Shown here: piece after piece, positions 24,771 through 32,856 of the stretch
Numbering within the stretch: the first letter of the stretch is position 1
Layout: every line of letters starts with the position of its first letter
The notes under the pieces: model-generated
What the model saw: only the letters and a program-made list of their open reading frames with translations
Databases searched by the model: none
Told to the model about the DNA's origin: nothing
DNA from: G965227875 sp965227875
GTDB lineage: Bacteria; Pseudomonadota; Alphaproteobacteria; Rhizobiales; JAJFHC01
Length of the DNA stretch: 64,000 nucleotides
Direction of reading: 5' to 3'
Assembly (NCBI GenBank): GCA_965227875.1
Contig: OZ245783.1
Location: forward strand, 2,914,001-2,978,000
Made by a program: the position numbers and the translations under genes

Positions 24771-25466
24771 TCAGTCCACGATGACGATGTGAAGCTTCCT
24801 CGGTCCATGCGCGCCCAGCAGGAGCGTCTGTTCGATGTCCCCGGTCCTCGAGGGCCCGCTGATCATGTTGACGGTACGCGGCAGCGTGCCTTCGCCGAAG
24901 GTTTCGCGCAGCTGTGCCCAGACGGTTTCATAGTCGCCGGCCACGTCCGCGGCCCGCAGCACGACGATGTGGTTTTCCGGCAGGAAGTTCAGGGTCGTCG
25001 GGTTGTCGCCACCGGAATGCAGGATCAGTGTGCCGCTCTCGGCGACCGCGGCGAAGGCCATGGAGACAGAGGCCGTGTCCTGGGCCTCGGCGGGTCCGTG
25101 CGCCACATCCAGCATTGGCTGGCTCGACCAGTCGACGCCGTTGAGGGCGCCGTCGTTACCCATGCGCAGCGACGGCGGAAGGTTGTTCGACTTGAGATAC
25201 TCGGTCACCGCCGCAGGCAGCTCGTCAATGCTGTCAATCCGGTCGACGGTAGCCGAGGCCCGCTCCATGAGCGAGCGGAAGAGTGCCACGCGGGCCTCCC
25301 GGTCGACCTGGCCGCGCTGCGGGATGATGCCCGGCCGGTGCTCGGAGATCCTGCTGCGCACCGCGTCCCTCCTTGCGGAATCGTCGTCGCCCGCCTTGAG
25401 CGATCGCCTGACGCGGCTGAGGATGGCGGCCTTCCGGTCCGTGTTGCCGGTCGTTGTGTCCGACAT
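24771..25466 (-). CDS. lutC: Lactate utilisation protein C (LUD domain)
   Basis: A 231-residue LUD-domain protein (YkgG/LutC family), the third subunit of the LutABC L-lactate oxidising complex. The N-terminal 60 residues are charged and helical. The core carries VAESGTLILHSGGDNPTTLNFLPENHIVVL and NMISGPSRTGDIEQTLLLGAHGPRKLHIVIVD, the family's conserved end with the SRTADIE-like motif. It follows lutB by one base and is followed by the unknown gene after 3 bases. No catalytic residue assignment is available for this subunit. Confidence 0.9.
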   Translation of the reverse strand: MSDTTTGNTDRKAAILSRVRRSLKAGDDDSARRDAVRSRISEHRPGIIPQRGQVDREARVALFRSLMERASATVDRIDSIDELPAAVTEYLKSNNLPPSLRMGNDGALNGVDWSSQPMLDVAHGPAEAQDTASVSMAFAAVAESGTLILHSGGDNPTTLNFLPENHIVVLRAADVAGDYETVWAQLRETFGEGTLPRTVNMISGPSRTGDIEQTLLLGAHGPRKLHIVIVD

Positions 25467-25467
25467 G

Positions 25468-26886
25468 TCAGTCGCTCCCCCGTTCGCGCCACATCTGCTG
25501 GAAGGTCCGGCCCTGCGGGGCGGGCAGGTCGCGATGGCGTACCCAGCCCGACCCGAACGGCACCCGGCGCAGCCGGCCCCGGCCCATGCTCATGACTTTC
25601 AGTGCGCGCACCGCGATCGCACTGGCGAACTGGTAAAGCTTGGGGCGGCGCGTGAGCCGGCTCCACAGCGCCAGGTTCCGGCGCACCGACGCGGGACCCA
25701 TGTGGCGCTCGAACTCCTGCTTTCGCCAGTGCCGCATCATGCGCGGCAAGGGAATCCGCATCGGGCAGACGGCTTCGCATCGCCCGCAGAATGTCGACGC
25801 GTTGGGCAGGTGGCCGGCCTTGTTGACGCCGATGAGGGACGGTGTCAGCACCGCACCCATGGGGCCGGGATAGACCCAGCCATAGGCGTGGCCGCCGACG
25901 GCGTGATAGACCGGGCAATGGTTCATGCAGGCGCCGCAGCGTATGCAGCGCAGCATCTCCTGGAATTCCGTTCCGAGCATTCCCGAGCGCCCGTTGTCGA
26001 GAAGCACGACATGGTATTCGCCCGGGCCGTCCGGATCGTCCGCGCGGCGTGGGCCTGTCGACAGTGTCGTGTAGGTGGAGAACTCCTGGCCGGTGGCGGA
26101 GCGCGCCAGCACGCGCAGGATGGCGGACGCATCCTCCATCGTCGGCACCACCTTTTCGAGACTGGCGAGCACGATATGGGCCTTGGGCAGGCTCTGGGTC
26201 AGGTCGCCGTTGCCCTCGTTCGTTACGATGATCGAGGTGCCGGTCTCGGCGATCAGGAAGTTCGCGCCGGTTATGCCCACGTCCGCTTCGAGATATTTCT
26301 GCCGGAGCACGGTGCGGGCTTCGGCCACGAGGGTTTCGGGGGCCTCGAGCGATCGTTCGCCGGGAAGATGGTCGTGATGATGGCGGAAATCCGCCTCGAC
26401 CTGCTCCTTGGTGACATGGATGGCCGGGGCGATGATATGGCTGGGCGGTTCCTTGCGGAGCTGGATGATGTATTCGCCGAGATCCGTCTCTACCACCTTG
26501 ATGCCGAGTTCCTCGAGGTGATCGTTGAGCGCAATCTCCTCGGAAATCATCGTCTTGCCCTTGGTGACGGTCTTCGCGTCCAGGCGTTCGCAGATGCCCG
26601 TGATGATCCGGCGGGCGTCCTCGGCATCCTCCGCCCAGTGCACATGCCCGCCGGCCGCGGTGACCTTTTCCTCGTAGCGCTCCAGGTAGAGGTCCAGGTG
26701 ATCCAGCGTGTGATTCTTGATGTCGCGGGCCTGGTCCCTGAGGGCGTCGAACTCGGGCAGGGCGGCCCGGGCCTCGGCCCGCTTGTCGATGAAGCCGCCG
26801 CCGGACTTGTTGAGCGCTTTCTGCAGGTTTTCGTCGGCCAGCGCCTTGCGCACGTTGGCGGGAAAGGTGTGTGAACGGGATTCCAT
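25468..26886 (-). CDS. lutB: Lactate utilisation iron-sulfur protein B
   Basis: A 472-residue LUD-plus-ferredoxin protein, the iron-sulfur subunit of LutABC. The LUD part spans about 60-290, with VTKGKTMISEEIALNDHLEE, ADVGITGANFLIAETGTSII and EGNGDLTQSLPKAHIVLASLEKVVP. Two 4Fe-4S motifs follow: CIRCGACMNHCPVY near residue 315 and CGRCEAVCPMRIPLPRM near 365. A DUF3390-like C-terminus ends the protein. It lies between lutA and lutC on the minus strand with 15- and 1-base gaps. The complex oxidises L-lactate to pyruvate in the cytoplasm and passes electrons to the respiratory chain. Confidence 0.93.
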   Translation of the reverse strand: MESRSHTFPANVRKALADENLQKALNKSGGGFIDKRAEARAALPEFDALRDQARDIKNHTLDHLDLYLERYEEKVTAAGGHVHWAEDAEDARRIITGICERLDAKTVTKGKTMISEEIALNDHLEELGIKVVETDLGEYIIQLRKEPPSHIIAPAIHVTKEQVEADFRHHHDHLPGERSLEAPETLVAEARTVLRQKYLEADVGITGANFLIAETGTSIIVTNEGNGDLTQSLPKAHIVLASLEKVVPTMEDASAILRVLARSATGQEFSTYTTLSTGPRRADDPDGPGEYHVVLLDNGRSGMLGTEFQEMLRCIRCGACMNHCPVYHAVGGHAYGWVYPGPMGAVLTPSLIGVNKAGHLPNASTFCGRCEAVCPMRIPLPRMMRHWRKQEFERHMGPASVRRNLALWSRLTRRPKLYQFASAIAVRALKVMSMGRGRLRRVPFGSGWVRHRDLPAPQGRTFQQMWRERGSD

Positions 26887-26901
26887 TTCTGCCGCCTGTT
26901 C

Positions 26902-27666
26902 TCAGTTCTTGCCGATGGCGGGTTCGTCGGTGAGCCCGGCCAGGACCTCGGCGACATGGCGTACGTCCATGGCCGAACCTTCCCGCGAGAACTTGCCGGC
27001 CATGTTGAGCAGGCATCCCAGGTCTCCGGCGAGCAGCATGTCGGCCGAGGTCTCGGACGCGTTGCCTATCTTCTTCGACACCATGACGTTGGAGACATCC
27101 GGGTACTTGACGCAGAATGTGCCGCCGAAACCGCAGCACACTTCGGCGTCCTTCATCTCCTTCAACCGGACATCGCTCATGGAACCGAGCAGTTTTCGCG
27201 GTTGGTCCCTGACGTCGAGTTCCCGAAGCCCGGAACAGGAATCGTGATAGGTGACGGTCCCCGCATAATCACCGGGAACCGACGACATTCCGCGGACATC
27301 GACGAGGAAGGAGATCAGCTCGTATGTCTTTTCCGACAGCGCATCGGCCTCGGCGCGCTCCGGTGTGCCTTCGGCGAAAAGACCCGGATAGTGTTTCCTG
27401 ATCATCCCCGCGCACGAGCCCGACGGCGCAACCACGTAGTCGAACGGGCTGAACGCCTCGATCACGCCTCTCGCCACCGCAACGGTGTCCGCCATGTCGC
27501 CCGAATTGTAGGCGGGTTGCCCGCAACAGGTCTGTTGGGTGGGAACGCTCACGCGGCACCCGGCTTCCTCCAGCAGTTTCACGGCGGCGAACCCCACGTT
27601 CGGCCGGAAGAAATCCACGAGACAGGTCACGAACAGCCCGACATGCGGGCGCGAGGCTTCGGTCAT
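26902..27666 (-). CDS. lutA: Lactate utilisation protein A (CCG domain Fe-S protein)
   Basis: A 254-residue protein with two cysteine-rich CCG domains, resembling the C-terminal part of GlcF and HdrB. First domain: HVGLFVTCLVDFFRPNVG followed by GCRVSVPTQQTCCGQPAYNSGD. Second domain: VTYHDSCSGLRELDVRDQPRK followed by VCCGFGGTFCVKYPDVS. The ATG at 27666 is preferred over an upstream in-frame TTG because GGAAAG lies just before it. It is the first structural gene of the lut operon, 8 bases after the regulator. It is the LutA subunit of L-lactate oxidation. Confidence 0.92.
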   Translation of the reverse strand: MTEASRPHVGLFVTCLVDFFRPNVGFAAVKLLEEAGCRVSVPTQQTCCGQPAYNSGDMADTVAVARGVIEAFSPFDYVVAPSGSCAGMIRKHYPGLFAEGTPERAEADALSEKTYELISFLVDVRGMSSVPGDYAGTVTYHDSCSGLRELDVRDQPRKLLGSMSDVRLKEMKDAEVCCGFGGTFCVKYPDVSNVMVSKKIGNASETSADMLLAGDLGCLLNMAGKFSREGSAMDVRHVAEVLAGLTDEPAIGKN

Positions 27667-27674
27667 CTTTCCGC

Positions 27675-28466
27675 TCAATCCTTTTTTCCCGCCTTTCCGG
27701 CGGCTTCTTGCAATTTGGCCAGACGGCGCAGTGAGACTTCCTGCCGCTCGCGTGTCTCGTCGAGTTCGTCCAGGGTTTCCTCGACGAAGGATACATGTTT
27801 GGCGGCCGCTGTCCGCGCGGAATCGCAGTCGCCGGCGAGAATGGCCGCGAGGATGTCTTCATGCTGCCGGAGTATGCTGCGGCGCGGCCCGTCGTCGCCG
27901 TAATAGGTGATCCGGTCGTAGAAGACGCCTGAAACCAGGAGCTCGTAGATGTTGCGCATCGTGTGCAGCAGCACGAGGTTGTGCGCCGCCTCGGCGATGG
28001 CGATGTGGAAGGAGACGTCGAGTTCGATCGTCTTGGCAAGGTCGCCGTCCTCATGGGCCCTGCACAGCCGTTCGTGGATGGACTGGAGCATCTCGCGATC
28101 GGCTTCCGTCGCTCGCGCGGCGGCATATCCCGCGGCGATGGCGTCGTTCTCCCGGCGGAACTCGAGGTAGTCCGATCGCGCCTTCCTGTGCTTGCCGAAC
28201 AGCTCGATCACCTGTTCGGAGAAGACGTGACCGAGAACGTCGCCCACGAAGGTCCCGCCGCCCTGCCGGGCGATGAGTATCCCGCGGTCCTGGAGTTCGC
28301 TGATGCCGTCCCGCAGGATCGGCCGGGAAACGTCCAGCATGCCGGCCAGTTCACGTTCGGGAGGCAACCGGTCGCCGGACCTCAGCACGCCTTCGAGGAT
28401 CAGGGTCTCGATCTGCGAGACGACCGAGCGCGCGATCTTGCGATGTTCGACTTTCTCGAAAACCAT
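27675..28466 (-). CDS. FadR-subfamily GntR transcriptional regulator (LldR/GlcC-like)
   Basis: A 263-residue regulator. The N-terminal winged helix (about 8-75) contains VVSQIETLILEGVLRSGDRLPPERELAGMLDVSRPILRDGI and GGGTFVGD. The C-terminal FCD helical effector domain (about 95-235) contains ELDVSFHIAIAEAAHN and SILRQHEDILAAILAGDCDSARTAAAKHVSF, with the histidines that bind a metal and carboxylate ligand in this family. It is the first gene of the lut operon and is divergent from glcD across about 214 bases, so it is well placed to control both. By family, lactate or glycolate is the likely effector. Start 28466 (ATG) replaces an in-frame TTG 9 bases upstream. Confidence 0.88.
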   Translation of the reverse strand: MVFEKVEHRKIARSVVSQIETLILEGVLRSGDRLPPERELAGMLDVSRPILRDGISELQDRGILIARQGGGTFVGDVLGHVFSEQVIELFGKHRKARSDYLEFRRENDAIAAGYAAARATEADREMLQSIHERLCRAHEDGDLAKTIELDVSFHIAIAEAAHNLVLLHTMRNIYELLVSGVFYDRITYYGDDGPRRSILRQHEDILAAILAGDCDSARTAAAKHVSFVEETLDELDETRERQEVSLRRLAKLQEAAGKAGKKD

Positions 28467-28531
28467 GAAAGGCAAGCCTGTCCGGCCGTGTTCGGGATCA
28501 TTGCGGCGATCCGCACATTATTTGCATTTGC

Positions 28532-28545
28532 CTTGATTGGTCAAG
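28532..28545. promoter_or_regulatory. Candidate operator in the lut/glc divergent promoter region
   Basis: CTTGA-TTGG-TCAAG is a perfect 5-bp-arm palindrome in the AT-rich centre of the divergent intergenic region, next to TATCCAAT and TCCAATGACC. GntR/FadR-family regulators bind short dyads of the TGGT-N-ACCA kind, so this is the best local candidate. It is not a perfect match to any known consensus. Confidence 0.35.
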
Positions 28546-28680
28546 TTTGTTATCCAATTTTCCAATGACCTAGTAAGGTAGGATAGCTTGCATGATCCCG
28601 CGGTTCGGCAAGGGCCTTGGCTGGCGGGCAACTGCCGGTCAACGGCCGGGTCAGGATCGTTCGTTTGCGGAGGGTGATCG

Positions 28681-30177
28681 ATGAGCGGATTGAGAATGCC
28701 GGAAGCGGATGCCGGCGTACTGGCACGGCGCGGGAGGATCGTGGAAGACCTGCGCGCGATCGTGCCCGGTGAAGGCGTCATCAGCGAAGCCGAGGAAATG
28801 AAGGTTTTCGAGTCCGATGGTCTCACCGCCTACCGCCAGCTTCCCATGGTCGTCGTGCTGCCCTCCGACACCGACCAGGTCTCGCGCGTCCTGAAATACT
28901 GCCACGACGAGGGCATCAAGGTCGTGCCGCGCGGCGCCGGCACCTCGCTGTCGGGAGGCGCTCTTCCCCTCGAGGACGGCATCATCCTCGGTCTCGGAAA
29001 GTTCAACCGCGTTCTCGAGATCGACTACGAGAACCGCGCCGCGGTCGTCCAGCCAGGGGTCACGAATCTCGCGGTGACCCAGGCCGTGGAACACGAGGGC
29101 TTCTACTACGCGCCCGATCCGTCGAGCCAGATCGCCTGCACCATAGGCGGCAACGTTGCGGAGAATTCGGGTGGCGTTCACTGCCTGAAATACGGCCTCA
29201 CCACCAACAACGTGCTTGGCGTCGAGTTCGTCCTGATGACGGGCGAGGTGCTGCGCATCGGCGGCAAGCATCTCGATGCTGAAGGCTACGACCTTCTCGG
29301 GCTGGTGGTCGGGTCGGAGGGGCTGCTCGGCGTCGTTACGGAAGTGACCGTCCGTATCCTGAAGAAGCCGGAAACCGCACGCGCCGCCCTGATCGGGTTC
29401 CCCACCAGCGAGGACGCGGGCGCCTGCGTGGCCGACGTGATCGGCGCGGGCATCATCGCGGGCGGCATGGAAATGATGGACAAGCCGGCCATTCACGCCG
29501 CCGAGGCGTTCGTCAATGCGGGTTATCCCCTCGACGTCGAGGCGCTGCTCATCGTCGAACTCGACGGCCCCGAGGCGGAGGTGGATCACCTGCTCGAGCG
29601 TGTCACGTCCATCGCCGAGAAACGCAATGCGGTCTCGGTCCGGGTATCGGACGACGAGGCGGAACGCCTGTCCTTCTGGGCCGGGAGAAAGGCGGCCTTC
29701 CCGGCCGTCGGCCGGATCTCGCCGGACTATTACTGCATGGACGGAACCATCCCGCGCGCCCGTCTGCCGGAAGTGCTGGCCCGCATGCGCGAACTGTCGG
29801 AGCACTACGGACTGGGCTGCGCGAACGTGTTCCACGCCGGTGACGGAAACCTGCATCCTCTCATTCTCTACGATGCGAACAATCCGGGTGAACTGGAAAA
29901 GGCGGAGATGTTCGGCGCGGACATTTTGCGGCTCTGCGTCGAGGTGGGCGGCGTGTTGACCGGCGAACATGGCGTCGGCGTCGAGAAGCGCGACCTCATG
30001 GACACCATGTTCAACGAAGCCGACCTCGCCCAGCAGCAGCGCGTCAAGTGCGCCTTCGACGCCCGCGGCCTGCTCAATCCGGGCAAGGTATTCCCCGAAC
30101 TCCACCGCTGCGCCGAACTGGGACGCATGCACATCCACAAGGGCCAGATGGCCTTTCCCGACATTCCCCGCTTCTGA
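28681..30177 (+). CDS. glcD: Glycolate oxidase subunit GlcD (FAD-linked)
   Basis: A 498-residue FAD-binding flavoprotein, the catalytic subunit of glycolate oxidase. It oxidises glycolate (and often D-lactate) to glyoxylate. FAD_binding_4 domain: VVPRGAGTSLSGGALPLEDGIILGL with LAVTQAVEHEGFYYAPDPSSQ and CTIGGNVAENSGGVHCLKYG. FAD-oxidase C-terminal domain: CANVFHAGDGNLHPLILYD and GGVLTGEHGVGVEKRDLM with NPGKVFPELHRC at the end. It starts the glcDEF operon, 10 bases before glcE, divergent from the regulator. Full family length. Confidence 0.94.
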   Translation: MSGLRMPEADAGVLARRGRIVEDLRAIVPGEGVISEAEEMKVFESDGLTAYRQLPMVVVLPSDTDQVSRVLKYCHDEGIKVVPRGAGTSLSGGALPLEDGIILGLGKFNRVLEIDYENRAAVVQPGVTNLAVTQAVEHEGFYYAPDPSSQIACTIGGNVAENSGGVHCLKYGLTTNNVLGVEFVLMTGEVLRIGGKHLDAEGYDLLGLVVGSEGLLGVVTEVTVRILKKPETARAALIGFPTSEDAGACVADVIGAGIIAGGMEMMDKPAIHAAEAFVNAGYPLDVEALLIVELDGPEAEVDHLLERVTSIAEKRNAVSVRVSDDEAERLSFWAGRKAAFPAVGRISPDYYCMDGTIPRARLPEVLARMRELSEHYGLGCANVFHAGDGNLHPLILYDANNPGELEKAEMFGADILRLCVEVGGVLTGEHGVGVEKRDLMDTMFNEADLAQQQRVKCAFDARGLLNPGKVFPELHRCAELGRMHIHKGQMAFPDIPRF

Positions 30178-30187
30178 GGTTTCCGCG

Positions 30188-31396
30188 ATGTCGAATACGT
30201 TCAGACCGCAGACCGCGGAACAGGTCACCGAGGCCGTCGCCTGGGCCGTATCGGAGGAAACGCCGCTCGAGATCCGCGGAACGGGATCGAAGTCGGCCAT
30301 CGGCCGGTCCGTGAACACGACATCCCGCCTCGACCTGTCGGGCCTCTCCGGCGTGACCCTCTACGAACCAGAGGAACTGGTGCTGTCGGCCCGGGCGGGC
30401 ACACCGATCGCGGAAATCGAGGCCCTGCTTTCGGAATCACGTCAGGAACTCGCCTTCGAACCGGCCGATCTCGGCCCCGTCCTGGGACGGCCGGAAGGCC
30501 AGGGTACGATCGGCGGCGTGCTTGCCGCGAACCTGTCCGGCCCCCGCCGCATGAAGGCTGGCGCGGCCAGGGACCACTTCCTGGGCGTGGCCGCGGTCAG
30601 CGGCCGCGGCGAGGCGTTCAAGTCCGGCGGACGGGTGGTGAAGAACGTCACCGGCTATGACATGTGCAAGCTGATGGCCGGTTCCTGGGGAACCCTGGCC
30701 GCCATGACGGACGTGACCGTCAAGGTGCTGCCCGCAGCCGAATCCGTGGCGACGGTGGTCCTGGCCGGGCTGGACGAAAGCCGGGCCTGTGCGGCCATGA
30801 GCGCGGCCGTCGGATCGGCATACGACGTTTCCGGTGCCGCCCATGTGCCCCGGTCGCTCACGGCCCTGTCCGGATGCGCGACTGTCGCGGCGGCAGGGCA
30901 TGCGGTGACCGCGCTGCGTCTCGAGGGATTCGAGGCGTCCGTGTCCTACAGGGCCGGGAAACTCCGGGGACTGCTTTCCTCTTTCGGCGTGAGCGAACTT
31001 CTGGATGAAGACGCCAGCCGCGTCTTCTGGCGCGACGTGCGCGATGTCCGGTTTTTCGCGGACGGAACCGACCGGCCGGTCTGGAAGCTCTCCGTGCCGC
31101 CCATGTCCGGCGCGGGAGTGGCCGAGCGGCTCGCCGCAACGGCGCCGGCGGACGTTTTCCTCGACTGGGCGGGCGGGCTCGTCTGGGCGCGCACCGAGGC
31201 CGGACCCGATCAGGTGCGTGCGGCGCTCGGCGGCGAAGGGCATGCGACCCTCGTCCGTGCCGACAGCGCGATGCGCGCCGTCGTCGACGTCTTCCAGCCG
31301 CAGGACGCGGGGCTCGCCGCCCTGTCCCGGCGGATCAAGGAAAACTTCGATCCCGCCGGAATCCTGAATCCCGGCCGTATCTACCAGGACGCCTGA
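30188..31396 (+). CDS. glcE: Glycolate oxidase subunit GlcE
   Basis: A 402-residue second FAD-binding subunit, a shorter relative of GlcD. Motifs: PLEIRGTGSKSAIGRS (FAD loop), VLSARAGTPIAEIEALLSES, GQGTIGGVLAANLSGPRRMKAGAARDHFLGV and GGRVVKNVTGYDMCKLMAGSWGTLA, which together are diagnostic for GlcE. The C-terminus ends FDPAGILNPGRIYQ. It is required for activity with GlcD and GlcF in the known complex. It sits 10 bases after glcD and 8 before glcF. Confidence 0.93.
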   Translation: MSNTFRPQTAEQVTEAVAWAVSEETPLEIRGTGSKSAIGRSVNTTSRLDLSGLSGVTLYEPEELVLSARAGTPIAEIEALLSESRQELAFEPADLGPVLGRPEGQGTIGGVLAANLSGPRRMKAGAARDHFLGVAAVSGRGEAFKSGGRVVKNVTGYDMCKLMAGSWGTLAAMTDVTVKVLPAAESVATVVLAGLDESRACAAMSAAVGSAYDVSGAAHVPRSLTALSGCATVAAAGHAVTALRLEGFEASVSYRAGKLRGLLSSFGVSELLDEDASRVFWRDVRDVRFFADGTDRPVWKLSVPPMSGAGVAERLAATAPADVFLDWAGGLVWARTEAGPDQVRAALGGEGHATLVRADSAMRAVVDVFQPQDAGLAALSRRIKENFDPAGILNPGRIYQDA

Positions 31397-31404
31397 GGCC
31401 CGCC

Positions 31405-32709
31405 ATGCAGACCCATTTCACCGACGAACAGCTCGCCGACCCCAGGATCGCCCATGCCAACGAGATCCTGAGGAATTGCGTCCATTGCGGCTTCTGCACC
31501 GCCACCTGCCCGACCTATGTGCTGCTCGGCGACGAACTCGACAGCCCGCGGGGCCGCATCTACCTGATCAAGGACATGCTGGAAAACGACCGGCCGGCCT
31601 CCCGGGAAGTAGTCCGGCACGTCGATCGCTGCCTGTCGTGCCTGTCCTGCATGTCGACCTGTCCGTCCGGCGTGAACTACATGCATCTCGTCGACCAGGC
31701 CCGCGCCCATATCGAGGAAACCTACGACCGGCCGTTCGTCGACCGCATGCTGCGCAACGTGCTGGCCCTCGTGCTGCCGTACCCCGCCCGGTTCAGGGCG
31801 GCGCTGACGCTCGCCCGTCTAGGCAAGCCGTTCGCGGGCCTGTTCGGCCGGGTCGCCGCCCTCAGGCCCGTCGCGGCCATGCTGGCGCTGGCGCCGGACC
31901 GGCTTCCGTCGGGGACCATGACGCAGAAGCCGGCGGTTCATCCCTCCACCGGCGCCCGGCGGGCCCGCGTGGCACTGCTCACCGGTTGTGCCCAGAAGGT
32001 GCTCCGGCCCGCCATCAACGAGGCCACCGTCCGCCTCCTGACGCGGCTCGGCGTCGAGGTCGTCGCGGCGAAGGGGGAAGGCTGCTGCGGATCGCTGGTC
32101 CACCACATGGGCCGCGAGGAGGCGAGCCTCGCGGCGGCGCGCGCCAATGTCGATGCCTGGATGGCCGAACTGGAAGGCGAGGGCCTCGACGCCATCATCA
32201 TCAATGCATCGGGATGCGGAACCACGGTCAAGGACTACGGCCACATGCTGCGGCTCGACCCGGACTACGCCGACAAGGCGGCGCGGGTGTCCGCCCTCAC
32301 GAAGGATGTGACGGAGTTTCTTTCCACCCTCGAGATCGAAGCCACGGATGCGCCGGCGCCGCTGACGGTGGCCTATCATTCGGCCTGCTCGATGCAGCAC
32401 GGACAGAAAATCCGCACCGAGCCGAAAAGCCTTCTCGAGCGGGCCGGCTTTGCCGTGCGCGACGTGCCGGAAGGACATCTCTGCTGCGGTTCGGCCGGGA
32501 TCTACAACGTCATGCAGCCGGAGATCGCCGGTCGCCTGCGCGATCGCAAGATCGGCAATATTTCCAGGGTTTCCCCCGATGTCATCGCCACGGGAAACAT
32601 CGGCTGCATCACCCAGATCGCCGGCGGAACCGACACGCCCGTCGTGCACACGGTGGAACTGCTCGATTGGGCGCACGGTGGCCCGAAGCCGCCGGAAATC
32701 GGCGCCTGA
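31405..32709 (+). CDS. glcF: Glycolate oxidase iron-sulfur subunit GlcF
   Basis: A 434-residue iron-sulfur electron-transfer subunit. Two 4Fe-4S motifs lie at the N-terminus: CVHCGFCTATCPTYVLLGDE and CLSCLSCMSTCPSGVNYMHLV. Two cysteine-rich CCG domains follow: LLTGCAQKVLRPAINEAT with EGCCGSLVHHMGRE, and YHSACSMQHGQKIRTEPKSLL with HLCCGSAGIYNVMQPE. It passes electrons from the flavin subunits to the membrane quinone pool. It completes glcDEF, after which 147 bases separate it from the VWA gene. Confidence 0.94.
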   Translation: MQTHFTDEQLADPRIAHANEILRNCVHCGFCTATCPTYVLLGDELDSPRGRIYLIKDMLENDRPASREVVRHVDRCLSCLSCMSTCPSGVNYMHLVDQARAHIEETYDRPFVDRMLRNVLALVLPYPARFRAALTLARLGKPFAGLFGRVAALRPVAAMLALAPDRLPSGTMTQKPAVHPSTGARRARVALLTGCAQKVLRPAINEATVRLLTRLGVEVVAAKGEGCCGSLVHHMGREEASLAAARANVDAWMAELEGEGLDAIIINASGCGTTVKDYGHMLRLDPDYADKAARVSALTKDVTEFLSTLEIEATDAPAPLTVAYHSACSMQHGQKIRTEPKSLLERAGFAVRDVPEGHLCCGSAGIYNVMQPEIAGRLRDRKIGNISRVSPDVIATGNIGCITQIAGGTDTPVVHTVELLDWAHGGPKPPEIGA

Positions 32710-32856
32710 TCGTCATCCCCCTGTCAGGGAAAGGCTGACAAATTCCCCTCCCGGGGTGGTAAACTTCGGAAATCGTTCCTAAATCAGACAGGCTGCCCGG
32801 CAACCCCCACGGGATTGTCGAGGCGCGAGGGACCAGGGAAGAGAGGGGAGACAGCC

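Noticed and set aside
28532..28545. FNR box reading of CTTGATTGGTCAAG
   Set aside because: FNR sites have six bases between TTGA and TCAA; here there are four.
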